Source: Ga0074130 sp035492055 (lineage in GTDB: Bacteria > Pseudomonadota > Gammaproteobacteria > Burkholderiales > Rhodocyclaceae). From it: DNA of 14,030 bases. Each line of letters opens with the position of its first letter. Within the stretch, counting starts at the first letter, position 1. Made by a program: the position numbers and the translations under genes. The stretch is from the NCBI GenBank assembly GCA_035492055.1, contig DATJJR010000005.1, positions 1-14,030 on the forward strand, read 5' to 3'. This document shows, piece after piece, positions 1-7,271 of the stretch. Below the pieces are notes generated by a model. That model had not been told where the DNA came from and searched no databases. It saw only the letters and a program-made list of their open reading frames with translations.

Positions 1-759
1 GCTGATGCCGACATGAGACTTGGCCAGCATGTGCGTGCGTATGGTGAGCGCCAGTCCTTTGACCAGCCTTTCCGCTGCTTCGCCGCGCCTATCCACTGCG
101 CAGGCCTGATCAATCAAAGACTCGGCGCGCGAAACAAGGAACATCAGGCGCACACGCGCCACCGCCGGACAGGAACCGAGTGCCGCCACGCCGCTGCCGG
201 TAGCACGTGCCTGGCCTAGCGTTTCGGACAGCTGCGGCAAACGATGCGAGAAGTTGCGTACCGCGCCTTCCGGCAGCGCCGCACCCAGCGGCAACTCGAT
301 GCGTGCCTCACCGACGACAGCAAGCCAGTTGAGCAGCATGGCAATCAGATTGCTGTGCGTGGCGATGGATTTTTCGACGCTGCTGCCTGGAAGCTCACTG
401 ACCAGCAAGCCCCAGCGATGGCGCCACAGGGAAACGTCATTGGGCGTAAAACAAGGATAGCTATGGGTGTTCTCTTCAACGGCGATCTGCTGCAGTTTGG
501 CGATCAGCGGTTCAATGTCGCCGCGCTTTGTGATCAGACGCCGCTCGAAGCTCTGGTCACCGGCCAGCCAGGCCGTGCTCATGCCACGGTGCTGCTGGAT
601 ATGGGCGATCAGCTCCAGCAGTGTATTGCACGCCTGTACGGCAGCACGGGCGGTATTCACATAGTCACCGGTTAGATGAGCACGCCGCCGCGCCCACCAA
701 ACGCAGGCGGCAAACAGAACAATCGCACCGACAATAAAAAATAGATTCAGGATAGTCAT
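1..759 (-). CDS. Membrane-anchored protein with a NIT-like (nitrate/nitrite-sensing) domain, 3' end outside the window
   Basis: The reading frame is open from an ATG at 757-759 to the window edge (253 codons seen, no stop). The start is supported by an AAGGCGG Shine-Dalgarno-like sequence that overlaps the stop codon of the upstream chemoreceptor; the gap is only 15 bp, so the two are probably translated in sequence. Residues about 4-22 form one hydrophobic helix followed directly by RRR, which by the positive-inside rule suggests the rest lies in the cytoplasm. Residues about 35-250 are helical. Features resembling the NIT family are IQQHRGMSTAWLAG near residue 54, a conserved-looking HSNLIAMLLNWL near 135, and ETLGQARATG near 179. 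NIT domains are all-alpha nitrate/nitrite sensors found in chemoreceptors, kinases and antiterminators. Ligand and output are inferred only. The C-terminus, and any effector domain, is not visible. Plus-strand ORFs across this stretch are shadows. Confidence 0.72.
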   Translation of the reverse strand, partial: MTILNLFFIVGAIVLFAACVWWARRRAHLTGDYVNTARAAVQACNTLLELIAHIQQHRGMSTAWLAGDQSFERRLITKRGDIEPLIAKLQQIAVEENTHSYPCFTPNDVSLWRHRWGLLVSELPGSSVEKSIATHSNLIAMLLNWLAVVGEARIELPLGAALPEGAVRNFSHRLPQLSETLGQARATGSGVAALGSCPAVARVRLMFLVSRAESLIDQACAVDRRGEAAERLVKGLALTIRTHMLAKSHVGIS

Positions 760-774
760 GGTTTCGGTTCCGCC

Positions 775-1950
775 TTATTCGAAGCGATACCCCTGGATGG
801 TCGTCGTGAGCTGGTGCGCAAGCTGATCCAGATAGCCCGACAGCTCGGTGTTTTCATGTACCAGCAGTTCGTTGTGATCGGCCAATCGTGCGACTTGCTC
901 GATGTTCTGCGCGAGGCTCTGGCTGGCCAGGCTCTGCTCACGGCTGGCACGGGCTATGTCGTCGACCAGTTCGCGCGTGAGCTGCGTACTTTCGGCGACG
1001 TTCTGCAGCGTTTTGCGCGCAGCCTCGGCCTCATCCGTGCTGGCAACCGTCCGCTTGTCGGTTGCCGCCATGCTCTCGACCATGCGCGCAACGTCGATAC
1101 GTATCTCGGCAATACGCTGGTTAATGTCGCGAGTAGCTTCTGAAGTTCGTTCAGCCAGTTTGCGCACCTCGTCCGCGACAACGGCAAAGCCACGCCCGGC
1201 CTCGCCTGCCCGTGCTGCCTCGATGGCTGCATTCAGGGCCAGCAGATTGGTCTGGTCGGCAATGCCCGCGATCACATTGACGATGGTGCCGATTTCCTGC
1301 GAGCTGTCGCCCAGTTTGCGTGCTGTCTGCGTAGAGGCATTAACCGAGACAGCGAGCTCATTCAACATGCCGGCCAGCGCCTGTACACGCTGCGCGCCAT
1401 CGTCCGCGGCCTGCTGCGTGCTCAAGGCCACGCTGGCCACCTCCGCTGCCTGGTCGCTGGCACTGGACAAGCTGACGGTGAGTTGCTCCAGCGTTGCTGC
1501 CGAAGTGACGGTGATATCCCGTTGCTTGCGCACGCCATTGTCGCCGCCGCTGGCATTGCGCGTGGTTTCGCCCGCCACGCTGGCGAGCTCATGCGATAAA
1601 CGGGTAAAGGCGGAGAAGACCTGCACCAGGGAGCGCGTCATCGCATTCATGCGCTCCAGCAGAGAGGTCTGCCCACGTACCCGGGTCGGATCGATACGTG
1701 CAGTCAGATTGCCTTTCTCGATGTCGCCAATGAATCGCACCAGCTCGGTCTGCCATGCGGCCTGCCCGCGACGGAACGAAAAAAGCATCCAGGCACCCCC
1801 AAAGAGCAGGACCACGCCGGCCCCATAAGCGATCCACGCCTGCGTTTCTGCAGTCGCGCCCAGGCCAGAGGCCAGGCTTGCACCGGCCAGGAAAAAGACG
1901 GTACTCATGGCAACAAACTGGCCCGTACTGCTATGACGACGGGTATTCAT
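775..1950 (-). CDS. Methyl-accepting chemotaxis protein lacking a periplasmic sensor domain
   Basis: This 391-residue chemoreceptor relays a signal through the CheA/CheW array. Residues about 11-31 and 39-59 are two membrane helices joined by only some 7 residues, so there is no room for a periplasmic ligand-binding domain. A HAMP-like segment follows (about 60-112), then the long coiled-coil signalling domain. Its hallmark hairpin tip is at about 227-270 (DQTNLLALNAAIEAARAGE, GRGFAVVADEVRKLAERT), the region that contacts CheA and CheW. No C-terminal CheR/CheB-docking pentapeptide is seen; it ends GYRFE. The start at 1950 places the basic N-terminus MNTRRH before the first helix. The ribosome site is weak (AAGAG, or GCGAGA nearer the ATG). 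It is the first gene of a pair with the NIT-like protein and has a sigma-54-type promoter about 110-125 bp upstream. With no sensor of its own it may take input from its partner, which is inference. Confidence 0.93.
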   Translation of the reverse strand: MNTRRHSSTGQFVAMSTVFFLAGASLASGLGATAETQAWIAYGAGVVLLFGGAWMLFSFRRGQAAWQTELVRFIGDIEKGNLTARIDPTRVRGQTSLLERMNAMTRSLVQVFSAFTRLSHELASVAGETTRNASGGDNGVRKQRDITVTSAATLEQLTVSLSSASDQAAEVASVALSTQQAADDGAQRVQALAGMLNELAVSVNASTQTARKLGDSSQEIGTIVNVIAGIADQTNLLALNAAIEAARAGEAGRGFAVVADEVRKLAERTSEATRDINQRIAEIRIDVARMVESMAATDKRTVASTDEAEAARKTLQNVAESTQLTRELVDDIARASREQSLASQSLAQNIEQVARLADHNELLVHENTELSGYLDQLAHQLTTTIQGYRFE

Positions 1951-2058
1951 GGTTGTCTCGCAACTCTTAAATTTCTGTTGATTTGAAATGCTGTCGCCGT
2001 ACGGAAATACTTTGGCACTTTCGCCTGTCTCTCACTTCCTTACAGTCAGTCATCTTTT

Positions 2059-2074
2059 AGCAAGCTCCGTGCCG
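2059..2074 (-). promoter_or_regulatory. Sigma-54-type promoter of the sensorless chemoreceptor operon
   Basis: Read on the minus strand, positions 2074-2059 give CGGCACGGAGCTTGCT. This matches the sigma-54 consensus TGGCACG-N4-TTGCW at all but the first base. The invariant GG (-24) and GC (-12) are correctly spaced, and no other match this good occurs upstream of the gene. Transcription would begin near 2048, giving a leader of roughly 98 nt before the ATG at 1950. Sigma-54 promoters need an enhancer-binding activator; I cannot identify its site. Confidence 0.6.
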
Positions 2075-2205
2075 ACGCAGAAACAGGCATTGGCAGCACC
2101 ACATTCCATCATGGGCCACGAAAACGGGCGGAATGACGCTCCCACACAGTGCATTCAGTTAAAAGCGCACCAGCGCAGTGCCGCGGGTTTGGGCAGTCGC
2201 TCCGG

Positions 2206-2211
2206 TATAAT
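2206..2211 (+). promoter_or_regulatory. Probable -10 element for prfB (TATAAT)
   Basis: A perfect TATAAT lies 36 bp before the prfB start. No good TTGACA-like -35 is found at 16-18 bp; the region upstream is GC-rich (CGGGTT at best). Transcription would start near 2218. This may also drive moaA-mobA-moeA, because no terminator separates them. The intergenic region 1951-2247 holds this element and the divergent sigma-54 promoter, and otherwise nothing I can name. Confidence 0.5.
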
Positions 2212-2247
2212 CACGCCTTTGCTATCAAGCCGAAAGAACACAGCACC

Positions 2248-3352
2248 ATGGAAGCAGAACGCATCAACGCCATCGGTAACAAGATTGCCGATCTCGCCGC
2301 TCGCGGCACCGAACTCCGGAGGTATCTTTGACTTCGATGTCAAAGCGGAGAAGCTCGAAGAACTAAATCAGGAAATGGCCGATCCCAAGATCTGGGAAGA
2401 CGCCGAACGCGCTCAGGCTTTGGGCCGCGAAAAGAAGTCCCTCGAAAACGTCGTTCTGACGCTTGAAACCGTCTCGTCCTCGCTCGCCGATGCCCAGGAC
2501 CTGTTCGACATGGCCAAGGACGAAGGCGATGACGACACGCTGGAAGCGGTCGCCGCCGATCTGGAAGGCGTTGAGTCCACCGTGTCCGGCCTCGAATTCC
2601 GCCGCATGTTCAACCAACCGGCCGACCCGAACAACTGCTTCATCGACATCCAGGCCGGCGCAGGCGGTACCGAAGCCTGCGACTGGGCCAGCATCCTGCT
2701 GCGCCAGTATCTGAAGTATTGCGAACGCAAGGGCTTCAAGGCCGAGTTGTTGGAAGAAACCGAAGGCGACGTAGCTGGCATCCGCTCGGCTTCGATCAAG
2801 GTCGAGGGTGAATACGCCTACGGCCTGCTGCGTACAGAAACCGGCGTTCATCGGCTGGTGCGCAAAAGCCCGTTCGATTCGTCCGGCGGCCGTCACACCT
2901 CCTTCGCCAGCTTGTATGTCTATCCGGAAATCGACGATTCGTTTGAAGTCGAGGTCAATCCGGCCGACCTGCGCGTGGACACATTCCGTGCCTCGGGTGC
3001 CGGCGGCCAGCACATCAACAAGACCGATTCCGCAATCCGTATCACGCACAACCCCACTGGCATCGTTGTGCAGTGCCAAAATGACCGCTCACAACACCGT
3101 AATCGTGCCGAAGCCATGGCCATGCTGAAGTCCAAGCTCTACGAACTGGAAATGCGCAAGCGCCAGGCTGAAGCCGACAAGCTGGAAGCCGGCAAGACCG
3201 ATGTGGGCTGGGGTCATCAGATTCGTTCCTATGTGCTCGATCAATCGCGCATCAAGGACTTGCGTACCAACGTTGAAATCTCGAATACCCAGAAGGTACT
3301 CGATGGTGATCTCGATCCTTTTATCGAAGCCAGCTTGAAACAGGGCGTTTAA
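2248..3352 (+). CDS. prfB: Peptide chain release factor 2, expressed by programmed +1 frameshift
   Basis: RF2 recognises UGA and UAA stop codons at the ribosome and triggers peptide release. Translation begins at ATG 2248 and runs 27 codons to an in-frame TGA at 2329-2331. A +1 shift at CTT-T then continues from 2330 to TAA at 3350-3352, giving 367 residues, the usual RF2 length. The stop-recognition tripeptide SPF is at residues 207-209 and the catalytic GGQ at 252-254 (GAGGQHINKTDSA), both within two residues of their E. coli positions. The long frame that appears to begin at 1988 is only the +1 frame running open upstream by chance. The first-frame peptide MEAERINAIGNKIADLAARG is the true N-terminus. 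The Shine-Dalgarno sequence before 2248 is weak (GAAAGA). lysS, the usual downstream neighbour of prfB in many bacteria, is absent; moaA follows 19 bp later. Confidence 0.97.
2318..2332 (+). other. Programmed +1 ribosomal frameshift signal of prfB
   Basis: GGAGG (2318-2322) acts as an internal Shine-Dalgarno three bases before the slippery CTT (2326-2328). CTT is followed by the in-frame stop TGA (2329-2331) and C (2332). This is the conserved layout known from E. coli: when RF2 is scarce the ribosome pauses at TGA and slips forward one base, restoring RF2 synthesis, so the gene is autoregulated. It is not a sequencing error or pseudogene. Confidence 0.97.
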
Positions 3353-3371
3353 GTCTCATCTACGCTTAATC

Positions 3372-4445
3372 ATGGATCCACGCATCATTCCCATCAAGAG
3401 CACGCATCTGGTTCTTCCAGATGCCCCTGGCAGCGTCCTCGACGTTCCGCCAGTGGATACGCTCGGTCGACGCATGCGTGATCTGCGGATTTCGGTCACC
3501 GATCGCTGTAACTTCCGTTGCTCGTACTGCATGCCGAAGACCGTGTTCAATCGCGATTTCAAGTTCATGCCGCACGACTCGCTGCTCAGCTTCGAGGAAA
3601 TTGAACGTATTGCGCGCATCTTCGTCGATCAGGGCGTTCAGAAAATTCGCATCACTGGCGGCGAGCCCCTGCTTCGCAAGAACCTCGAACGCCTGATCGA
3701 GAAACTGGCCAGGCTGCCGGTGGAGCTGACCATGACCACCAATGCGTCCCTGCTCGCCAGGAAGGCGCAAAGCCTCAAGGATGCAGGCCTGCAGCGCGTC
3801 ACCGTGAGTCTGGATGCACTCGACGACGAGACGTTCAAGAAAATGAACGACATGGACTTCCCCGTCAGCGACGTGCTTGAAGGTATTGAAGCCGCCGTGG
3901 CGGCCGGACTCGGCCCGGTCAAGGTCAACATGGTGGTCAAGCGTGGTGTAAACGAGCACGCCATTCTGCCTATGGTTCGTCATTTCAAAGGCAGCGGCCA
4001 GATCGTGCGATTCATCGAATACATGGACGTCGGTGCAAGCAATGGCTGGAAAATGGATGAAGTGCTGCCGTCACGCAACATTGTCGAACTGATCAACGCA
4101 GAGCTTCCGATCGAGCCGGCCAATCCCAACTATCGTGGCGAGGTGGCTCGACGCTGGAGGTTCAAGGACGGCAGCGGCGAGATCGGCGTCATCTCGTCGG
4201 TGACCGAGGCCTTCTGCTCAAGCTGCACACGCCTGCGGCTCTCGCCGGAAGGCAGTGTCTATACCTGCCTGTTCGCGCAACATGGCCATGACATCCGCTA
4301 TCTCTTGCGGGGTGGTGCCGACGACGAGACCATCACACGAGCCGTCCAAGGCATCTGGCAGCAGCGTGGCGACCGCTATTCCGAAATCCGTACCGCCGAA
4401 ACCGCGGCCGCCAGAAAAGTCGAAATGCACTACATCGGAGGTTGA
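3372..4445 (+). CDS. moaA: GTP 3',8-cyclase MoaA (molybdenum cofactor biosynthesis)
   Basis: MoaA is a radical-SAM enzyme that, with MoaC, turns GTP into cyclic pyranopterin monophosphate, the first step of molybdopterin synthesis in the cytosol. The radical-SAM cluster motif CNFRCSYC has its cysteines at residues 46, 50 and 53. The second 4Fe-4S cluster uses CSSC at 282/285 and a cysteine at 299, the expected CX2CX13C spacing. ITGGEPLLR, the SAM-binding motif, is present near residue 95. The protein ends in GG, the C-terminal pair known to be essential in this family. Length is 357 residues. No clear ribosome site precedes ATG 3372, but the N-terminal extension MDPRIIPIK followed by DTLGRRMRDLRISVTDRC fits betaproteobacterial homologues. 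It lies 19 bp after prfB and 4 bp before mobA, so it is probably cotranscribed. moaC, moaD and moaE are not in the window. Confidence 0.97.
   Translation: MDPRIIPIKSTHLVLPDAPGSVLDVPPVDTLGRRMRDLRISVTDRCNFRCSYCMPKTVFNRDFKFMPHDSLLSFEEIERIARIFVDQGVQKIRITGGEPLLRKNLERLIEKLARLPVELTMTTNASLLARKAQSLKDAGLQRVTVSLDALDDETFKKMNDMDFPVSDVLEGIEAAVAAGLGPVKVNMVVKRGVNEHAILPMVRHFKGSGQIVRFIEYMDVGASNGWKMDEVLPSRNIVELINAELPIEPANPNYRGEVARRWRFKDGSGEIGVISSVTEAFCSSCTRLRLSPEGSVYTCLFAQHGHDIRYLLRGGADDETITRAVQGIWQQRGDRYSEIRTAETAAARKVEMHYIGG
4437..4441 (+). promoter_or_regulatory. Ribosome binding site of mobA inside the last codons of moaA
   Basis: GGAGG at 4437-4441 lies 8 bases before ATG 4450 and fixes the mobA start, rejecting the longer frame open from 4255. 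The same bases encode the terminal Gly-Gly of MoaA (GGA GGT). Confidence 0.85.
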
Positions 4446-4449
4446 CTCC

Positions 4450-5049
4450 ATGAAGACATCTGACATCACCGGCCTCGTCCTGGCCGGCGGGCAAGGCAGC
4501 CGCATGGGCGGCAAGGATAAAGGGCTGATCGTCTACCAGGAACGACCGCTGGTCCGGCATGTGCTTGACCGCCTGCACCCGCAAGTCGCGTCCATCATCA
4601 TCAACGCCAACCGTAATATCGACACCTATGCCGAATTCGGTTATCCGGTCGTAGCCGATGCACCCAATCCGCAGAACGAAAGCTATGCTGGACCGCTTGC
4701 GGGCTTACTGGCCGGCCTGCGCGCCAGCACAACTGACTGGGTACTGACCGTTCCCTGCGATTCGCCGCATTTTCCTGACGATCTCGTCCGACAGTTCATC
4801 GCCGCCAGCGAAAAAAATGGTTGCGGCGATATCTTTGTTGCTAGTACACCCGTCCAATCTCACCCGGTATTCATGCTGGTACACAAGGAAGTGACGCACA
4901 CGCTCGCCGCTTTCATCGCCAGCGGTGGACGCAAGCTGGGTGGCTGGCAACAGCAAAATGGTGCGAGCTCTGTAGAATTTACCGACGAGGCCGCGTTTGC
5001 CAACCTCAACACCCCAGAAGAGCTCGCCCAGTTGAGCGGAGAAAAATAA
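4450..5049 (+). CDS. mobA: Molybdenum cofactor guanylyltransferase MobA
   Basis: MobA transfers GMP from GTP to molybdenum-molybdopterin, making the guanine-dinucleotide cofactor used by nitrate reductase and other DMSO-reductase family enzymes. The 199-residue protein has the nucleotidyltransferase signature LAGGQGSRMGGKDKG at residues 11-25, in which Lys and Arg bind GTP. It also has VPCDSPHFP near residue 100, where the Asp binds Mg2+, and NLNTPEE near the C-terminus. The start at 4450 is chosen for the GGAGG site and because the signature then begins at the usual distance from the N-terminus. The stop TAA at 5047-5049 touches the TTG start of moeA. A MobA points to bis-MGD enzymes in this organism. 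Confidence 0.95.
   Translation: MKTSDITGLVLAGGQGSRMGGKDKGLIVYQERPLVRHVLDRLHPQVASIIINANRNIDTYAEFGYPVVADAPNPQNESYAGPLAGLLAGLRASTTDWVLTVPCDSPHFPDDLVRQFIAASEKNGCGDIFVASTPVQSHPVFMLVHKEVTHTLAAFIASGGRKLGGWQQQNGASSVEFTDEAAFANLNTPEELAQLSGEK
5038..5041 (+). promoter_or_regulatory. Ribosome binding site supporting the TTG start of moeA
   Basis: GGAG lies 8 bases before TTG 5050 and inside the last codons of mobA. No in-frame ATG occurs until about residue 35, inside the conserved region, so TTG is the best start. Confidence 0.7.
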
Positions 5050-6327
5050 TTGAGTTCCCTGATTCAAACCCTCATTGATCAAGCCTCCTGTCAGAGCGAC
5101 TATGACCCTAACGCCCTGCCCGTTCCCCGTGCTCAAGAACTGATTCTTTCCATGCTCGAGCCTGTCAGCGGCATCGAGCGTGTCTTTGTACGCCAGGCGC
5201 TGGGCCGCGTGCTCGCTGCAGATGCGATTTCGCCGATCAATGTACCCGCCAGCGACAATTCGGCGATGGACGGTTACGCAGTGCATCGCGCCGATTTGTC
5301 CGCCGACAAGGAAGCCACACTCAAGATCGTCGGCACCGCTTTCGCCGGCCATCCGTATCCGCATGATCTGAAGCCTGGTGAAGCCGTGCGCATCATGACC
5401 GGTGCCGTCATTTCTACCGGCATGGACGCCGTCGTGATTCAGGAAACCACACAGACCGACGGCGACACGATGACGATTCCCGCTGGACAAAAATCCGGAC
5501 AGAACATTCGCCGCGCTGGCGAAGACCTGCGCGCCGATCATCCGGCGATCAACACCGGCAAGCTGCTGCGCCCCGCCGAACTCGGTTTGCTTGCCTCCAT
5601 CGGCACGGTTGAGGTGAATGTGCATCGTCGCGTGCGCGTTGCACTGTTTTCCACCGGTGACGAACTCAAATCGCTCGGCACACCACTCGAAGGCGGGCAG
5701 GTCTACGACAGCAACCGCTACACAATGTGGGGCGCGCTATCGCGCCTCGGCTGTGAGGTTCTCGACATGGGCGTTGTACCGGATGATCCGACTGCACTCG
5801 AAGCCGCATTGAAAACCGCATCTGAAAGCGCCGACGTCATTATCACCAGTGGCGGTGTCTCGGTCGGCGAAGCCGATTTCGTCAAGGAAATGATGACGCG
5901 CCTCGGTGAGGTCCTGTTCTGGAAGATCGCCATGAAACCGGGACGCCCCATGGCCTTCGGCCGCATCGGCAAGGCATGGTTGTTCGGCCTGCCCGGCAAT
6001 CCTGTCGCGGTCATGGTGACCTTCTACCAGTTCGTGCGACAAGCCATTCTCAAGCTCTCTGGTCAATCGCCGATACAACCGATCGCCACGTTCGGCGTGC
6101 CGACCACCGCCGCCATGAAAAAATCGCCCGGCCGCACCGAATTCCAGCGCGGCATTCTGACCTTGAACGAGCAAGGCCAATGGCAGGTGACGCCGGTTGG
6201 CGCACAAGGTTCAGGCGTTCTGCGCTCCATGTCGGAAGCCAACTGTTTCATCGTGCTTGAACATGCACGTGGCAATATTGCCATCGGAGACATGGTTCAG
6301 GTTCAAGTCATGGACGGACTTGTATAA
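5050..6327 (+). CDS. moeA: Molybdopterin molybdenumtransferase MoeA
   Basis: MoeA inserts molybdate into adenylylated molybdopterin, the metal-loading step of the pathway. It has 425 residues. Motifs in order are NSAMDGYAV (70-78), an RRAGED segment (about 154-159), STGDEL (201-206), YDSN (219-222), GGVSVGEADFVKE (268-280), MKPGRPMAFG (295-304) and GLPGNPVAVM (313-322). The first motif belongs to the N-terminal linker region, the GGVSVGEAD and GLPGNP motifs to the MoCF/MogA-like active-site domain, and the last about 80 residues to the beta-barrel domain IV. Translation starts at a TTG directly abutting the mobA stop codon, suggesting coupling. It is the last gene of the prfB-moaA-mobA-moeA run, closed by the hairpin terminator about 17-50 bp downstream. 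Confidence 0.96.
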   Translation: MSSLIQTLIDQASCQSDYDPNALPVPRAQELILSMLEPVSGIERVFVRQALGRVLAADAISPINVPASDNSAMDGYAVHRADLSADKEATLKIVGTAFAGHPYPHDLKPGEAVRIMTGAVISTGMDAVVIQETTQTDGDTMTIPAGQKSGQNIRRAGEDLRADHPAINTGKLLRPAELGLLASIGTVEVNVHRRVRVALFSTGDELKSLGTPLEGGQVYDSNRYTMWGALSRLGCEVLDMGVVPDDPTALEAALKTASESADVIITSGGVSVGEADFVKEMMTRLGEVLFWKIAMKPGRPMAFGRIGKAWLFGLPGNPVAVMVTFYQFVRQAILKLSGQSPIQPIATFGVPTTAAMKKSPGRTEFQRGILTLNEQGQWQVTPVGAQGSGVLRSMSEANCFIVLEHARGNIAIGDMVQVQVMDGLV

Positions 6328-6343
6328 GCGTTGCAGGCATCGG

Positions 6344-6378
6344 AAAAAACAGAGCAGCTTTGGCTGCTCTGTTTTTTT
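6344..6378 (+). terminator. Rho-independent terminator, probably bidirectional
   Basis: A perfect 10-bp stem ACAGAGCAGC (6349-6358) and GCTGCTCTGT (6363-6372) closes a TTTG loop. It is followed by a T run (to 6378) and preceded by an A run (6344-6348). It ends the moeA transcript on the plus strand. The A run becomes a U tract on the minus strand, so it can also stop the tautomerase transcript, whose stop codon at 6394 is about 16 bp away. Confidence 0.93.
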
Positions 6379-6393
6379 GTACTCATCTTTTTC

Positions 6394-6783
6394 TCACTGG
6401 TGATATCTGAACTCCTGTGTTTTCCCGCCGTAGCCATACGCCGCCGCTCTTACGTCCTGAACATAAACATAGCTCTTGTCATCAAGCTTGCCGAGAATAC
6501 GTTCGAAACCTGCAAACGCTTCTGCAATGTATTGCGCCTTTTCGTCCTTGGTATTCGTTTCATCCGTGATCTTGATATCGAAATAGACGCTGTGCTGCCC
6601 GGTTTCACTTAAAAAAACGCCACCAATAGACCAGGTCTCTTGAGGAACATAATCAATAGCAATGGCCGTGACTTCACGTTTCTTACCCAGGATTCGGCTT
6701 GTGATGTCGAGCAACATTTCATTGATTTTTCGAGTCAGTTCAACGGATTGAATGGCACTGACCTTGACATTGAGGATTGGCAT
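6394..6783 (-). CDS. 4-Oxalocrotonate tautomerase-like protein
   Basis: This 129-residue protein begins MPILNVKVS. After removal of Met it exposes the amino-terminal proline that is the catalytic base of the tautomerase superfamily. Short beta-alpha-beta units follow, with an RKINEMLLDITSRILGK helix at about 18-34 and an AIDYVPQETWSIGG strand-turn region at about 42-55. That arrangement fits the fold. It is about twice the length of the classic 62-residue 4-OT subunits, so it belongs to a longer subgroup; the substrate cannot be named. The start has a strong AAGGAG site 6 bases before the ATG. It lies 51 bp downstream of the marR gene on the same strand, and its upstream gap carries a copy of the candidate MarR operator. 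It is therefore probably regulated by that protein. A role in detoxifying or degrading an aromatic or unsaturated acid is inference. Confidence 0.85.
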   Translation of the reverse strand: MPILNVKVSAIQSVELTRKINEMLLDITSRILGKKREVTAIAIDYVPQETWSIGGVFLSETGQHSVYFDIKITDETNTKDEKAQYIAEAFAGFERILGKLDDKSYVYVQDVRAAAYGYGGKTQEFRYHQ

Positions 6784-6798
6784 CTGAATCTCCTTTTT

Positions 6799-6820
6799 GT
6801 TAGCTATGCAACTATATGTA
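6799..6820 (-). promoter_or_regulatory. Candidate MarR operator/promoter in front of the tautomerase gene (copy 1)
   Basis: Read on the plus strand, the element starts GTTAGCTATGCAACTATAT. It matches copy 2 (7272-7293) at 18 of 22 positions. It contains a partly palindromic core TTAGC-nAT-GCAA and lies 15 bp before the tautomerase ATG, immediately next to its Shine-Dalgarno site. On the minus strand TATAGT (6811-6816) could be a -10 box lying inside the operator, so binding would block RNA polymerase. No good -35 is visible. Confidence 0.6.
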
Positions 6821-6834
6821 CAAAAAATAGCCCA

Positions 6835-7248
6835 CTAAAGCGCGGCGCTTATTGCTTTTAAGCGAGACACTACATCGTCAAACTCACCGGTACCCAACAG
6901 CTTTTTGAGTTTTTTGGTGACCTTTCCACTGGCTGCATTGAGTTCGTCATGGATCACTAGTGCCTTGTCCGTCGGAAACACCTGAATTCCTCGCGTGTCT
7001 TGATCGGAACCACGGCGCTCGACAAATCCAAGCTTGGATAAGCCATCAAGCGTCCGCGACATCGTTGGCGTTGTGACATTCATTCCATCAGCCAAATCAC
7101 GCTGATGATTCCCAGGCTTTGCCAAGATGGTACGAAGCAAGAAGGCTTGTGATGGCGTCAGGCCAAACGGTTTGAATGCGACAGTCCACTCGCGCTCCAA
7201 TTTTCGGGCCAGCGACGTGGTGTTGAAATAGAGACATTGCTCGAACAT
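6835..7248 (-). CDS. MarR-family transcriptional regulator
   Basis: This is a 137-residue winged-helix regulator. Family members dimerise and repress nearby genes until a small phenolic, acidic or oxidising ligand releases them from DNA. Residues 1-35 form the dimerisation helix (MFEQCLYFNTTSLARKLERE). The DNA-binding helix-turn-helix spans about 47-75 (HQRDLADGMNVTTPTMSRTL). The wing is at about 78-90 with the family pattern GFVERRGSDQDTRG, followed by C-terminal helices. Cys5 near the N-terminus could be redox-active, but that is speculation. The ribosome site is weak. The start at 7248 gives the usual MarR N-terminus. The same 22-bp element lies 23 bp upstream of this gene and again in front of the downstream tautomerase, implying autoregulation and control of the tautomerase. 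Confidence 0.93.
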   Translation of the reverse strand: MFEQCLYFNTTSLARKLEREWTVAFKPFGLTPSQAFLLRTILAKPGNHQRDLADGMNVTTPTMSRTLDGLSKLGFVERRGSDQDTRGIQVFPTDKALVIHDELNAASGKVTKKLKKLLGTGEFDDVVSRLKAISAAL

Positions 7249-7271
7249 GCTTCACAGCTTACACACAAATA

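Noticed and set aside
244..675. Plus-strand ORF of 143 residues
   Set aside because: It lies antisense to the minus-strand NIT-like gene, whose frame is open across all 759 bases with a good start and membrane helix; the plus ORF has no recognisable domain.
902..1828. Plus-strand ORF of 308 residues across the first chemoreceptor
   Set aside because: It is the antisense shadow of a clearly conserved MCP coding sequence, rich in Ala, Ser and Arg as expected for an opposite frame.
2013..2027. TGGCAC on the plus strand resembling a sigma-54 promoter toward prfB
   Set aside because: The -12 part reads CCTG instead of TTGC, lacking the invariant GC at the right spacing.
1988..2247. The long prfB frame open from 1988
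   Set aside because: It is the +1 frame running open by chance. The true N-terminus is the 27-codon ORF from 2248 joined by frameshift, as shown by the Shine-Dalgarno/CTT-TGA-C signal and RF2 length.
4705..5625. Minus-strand ORF of 306 residues across mobA and moeA
   Set aside because: It is the shadow of two genes with unmistakable motifs on the plus strand.
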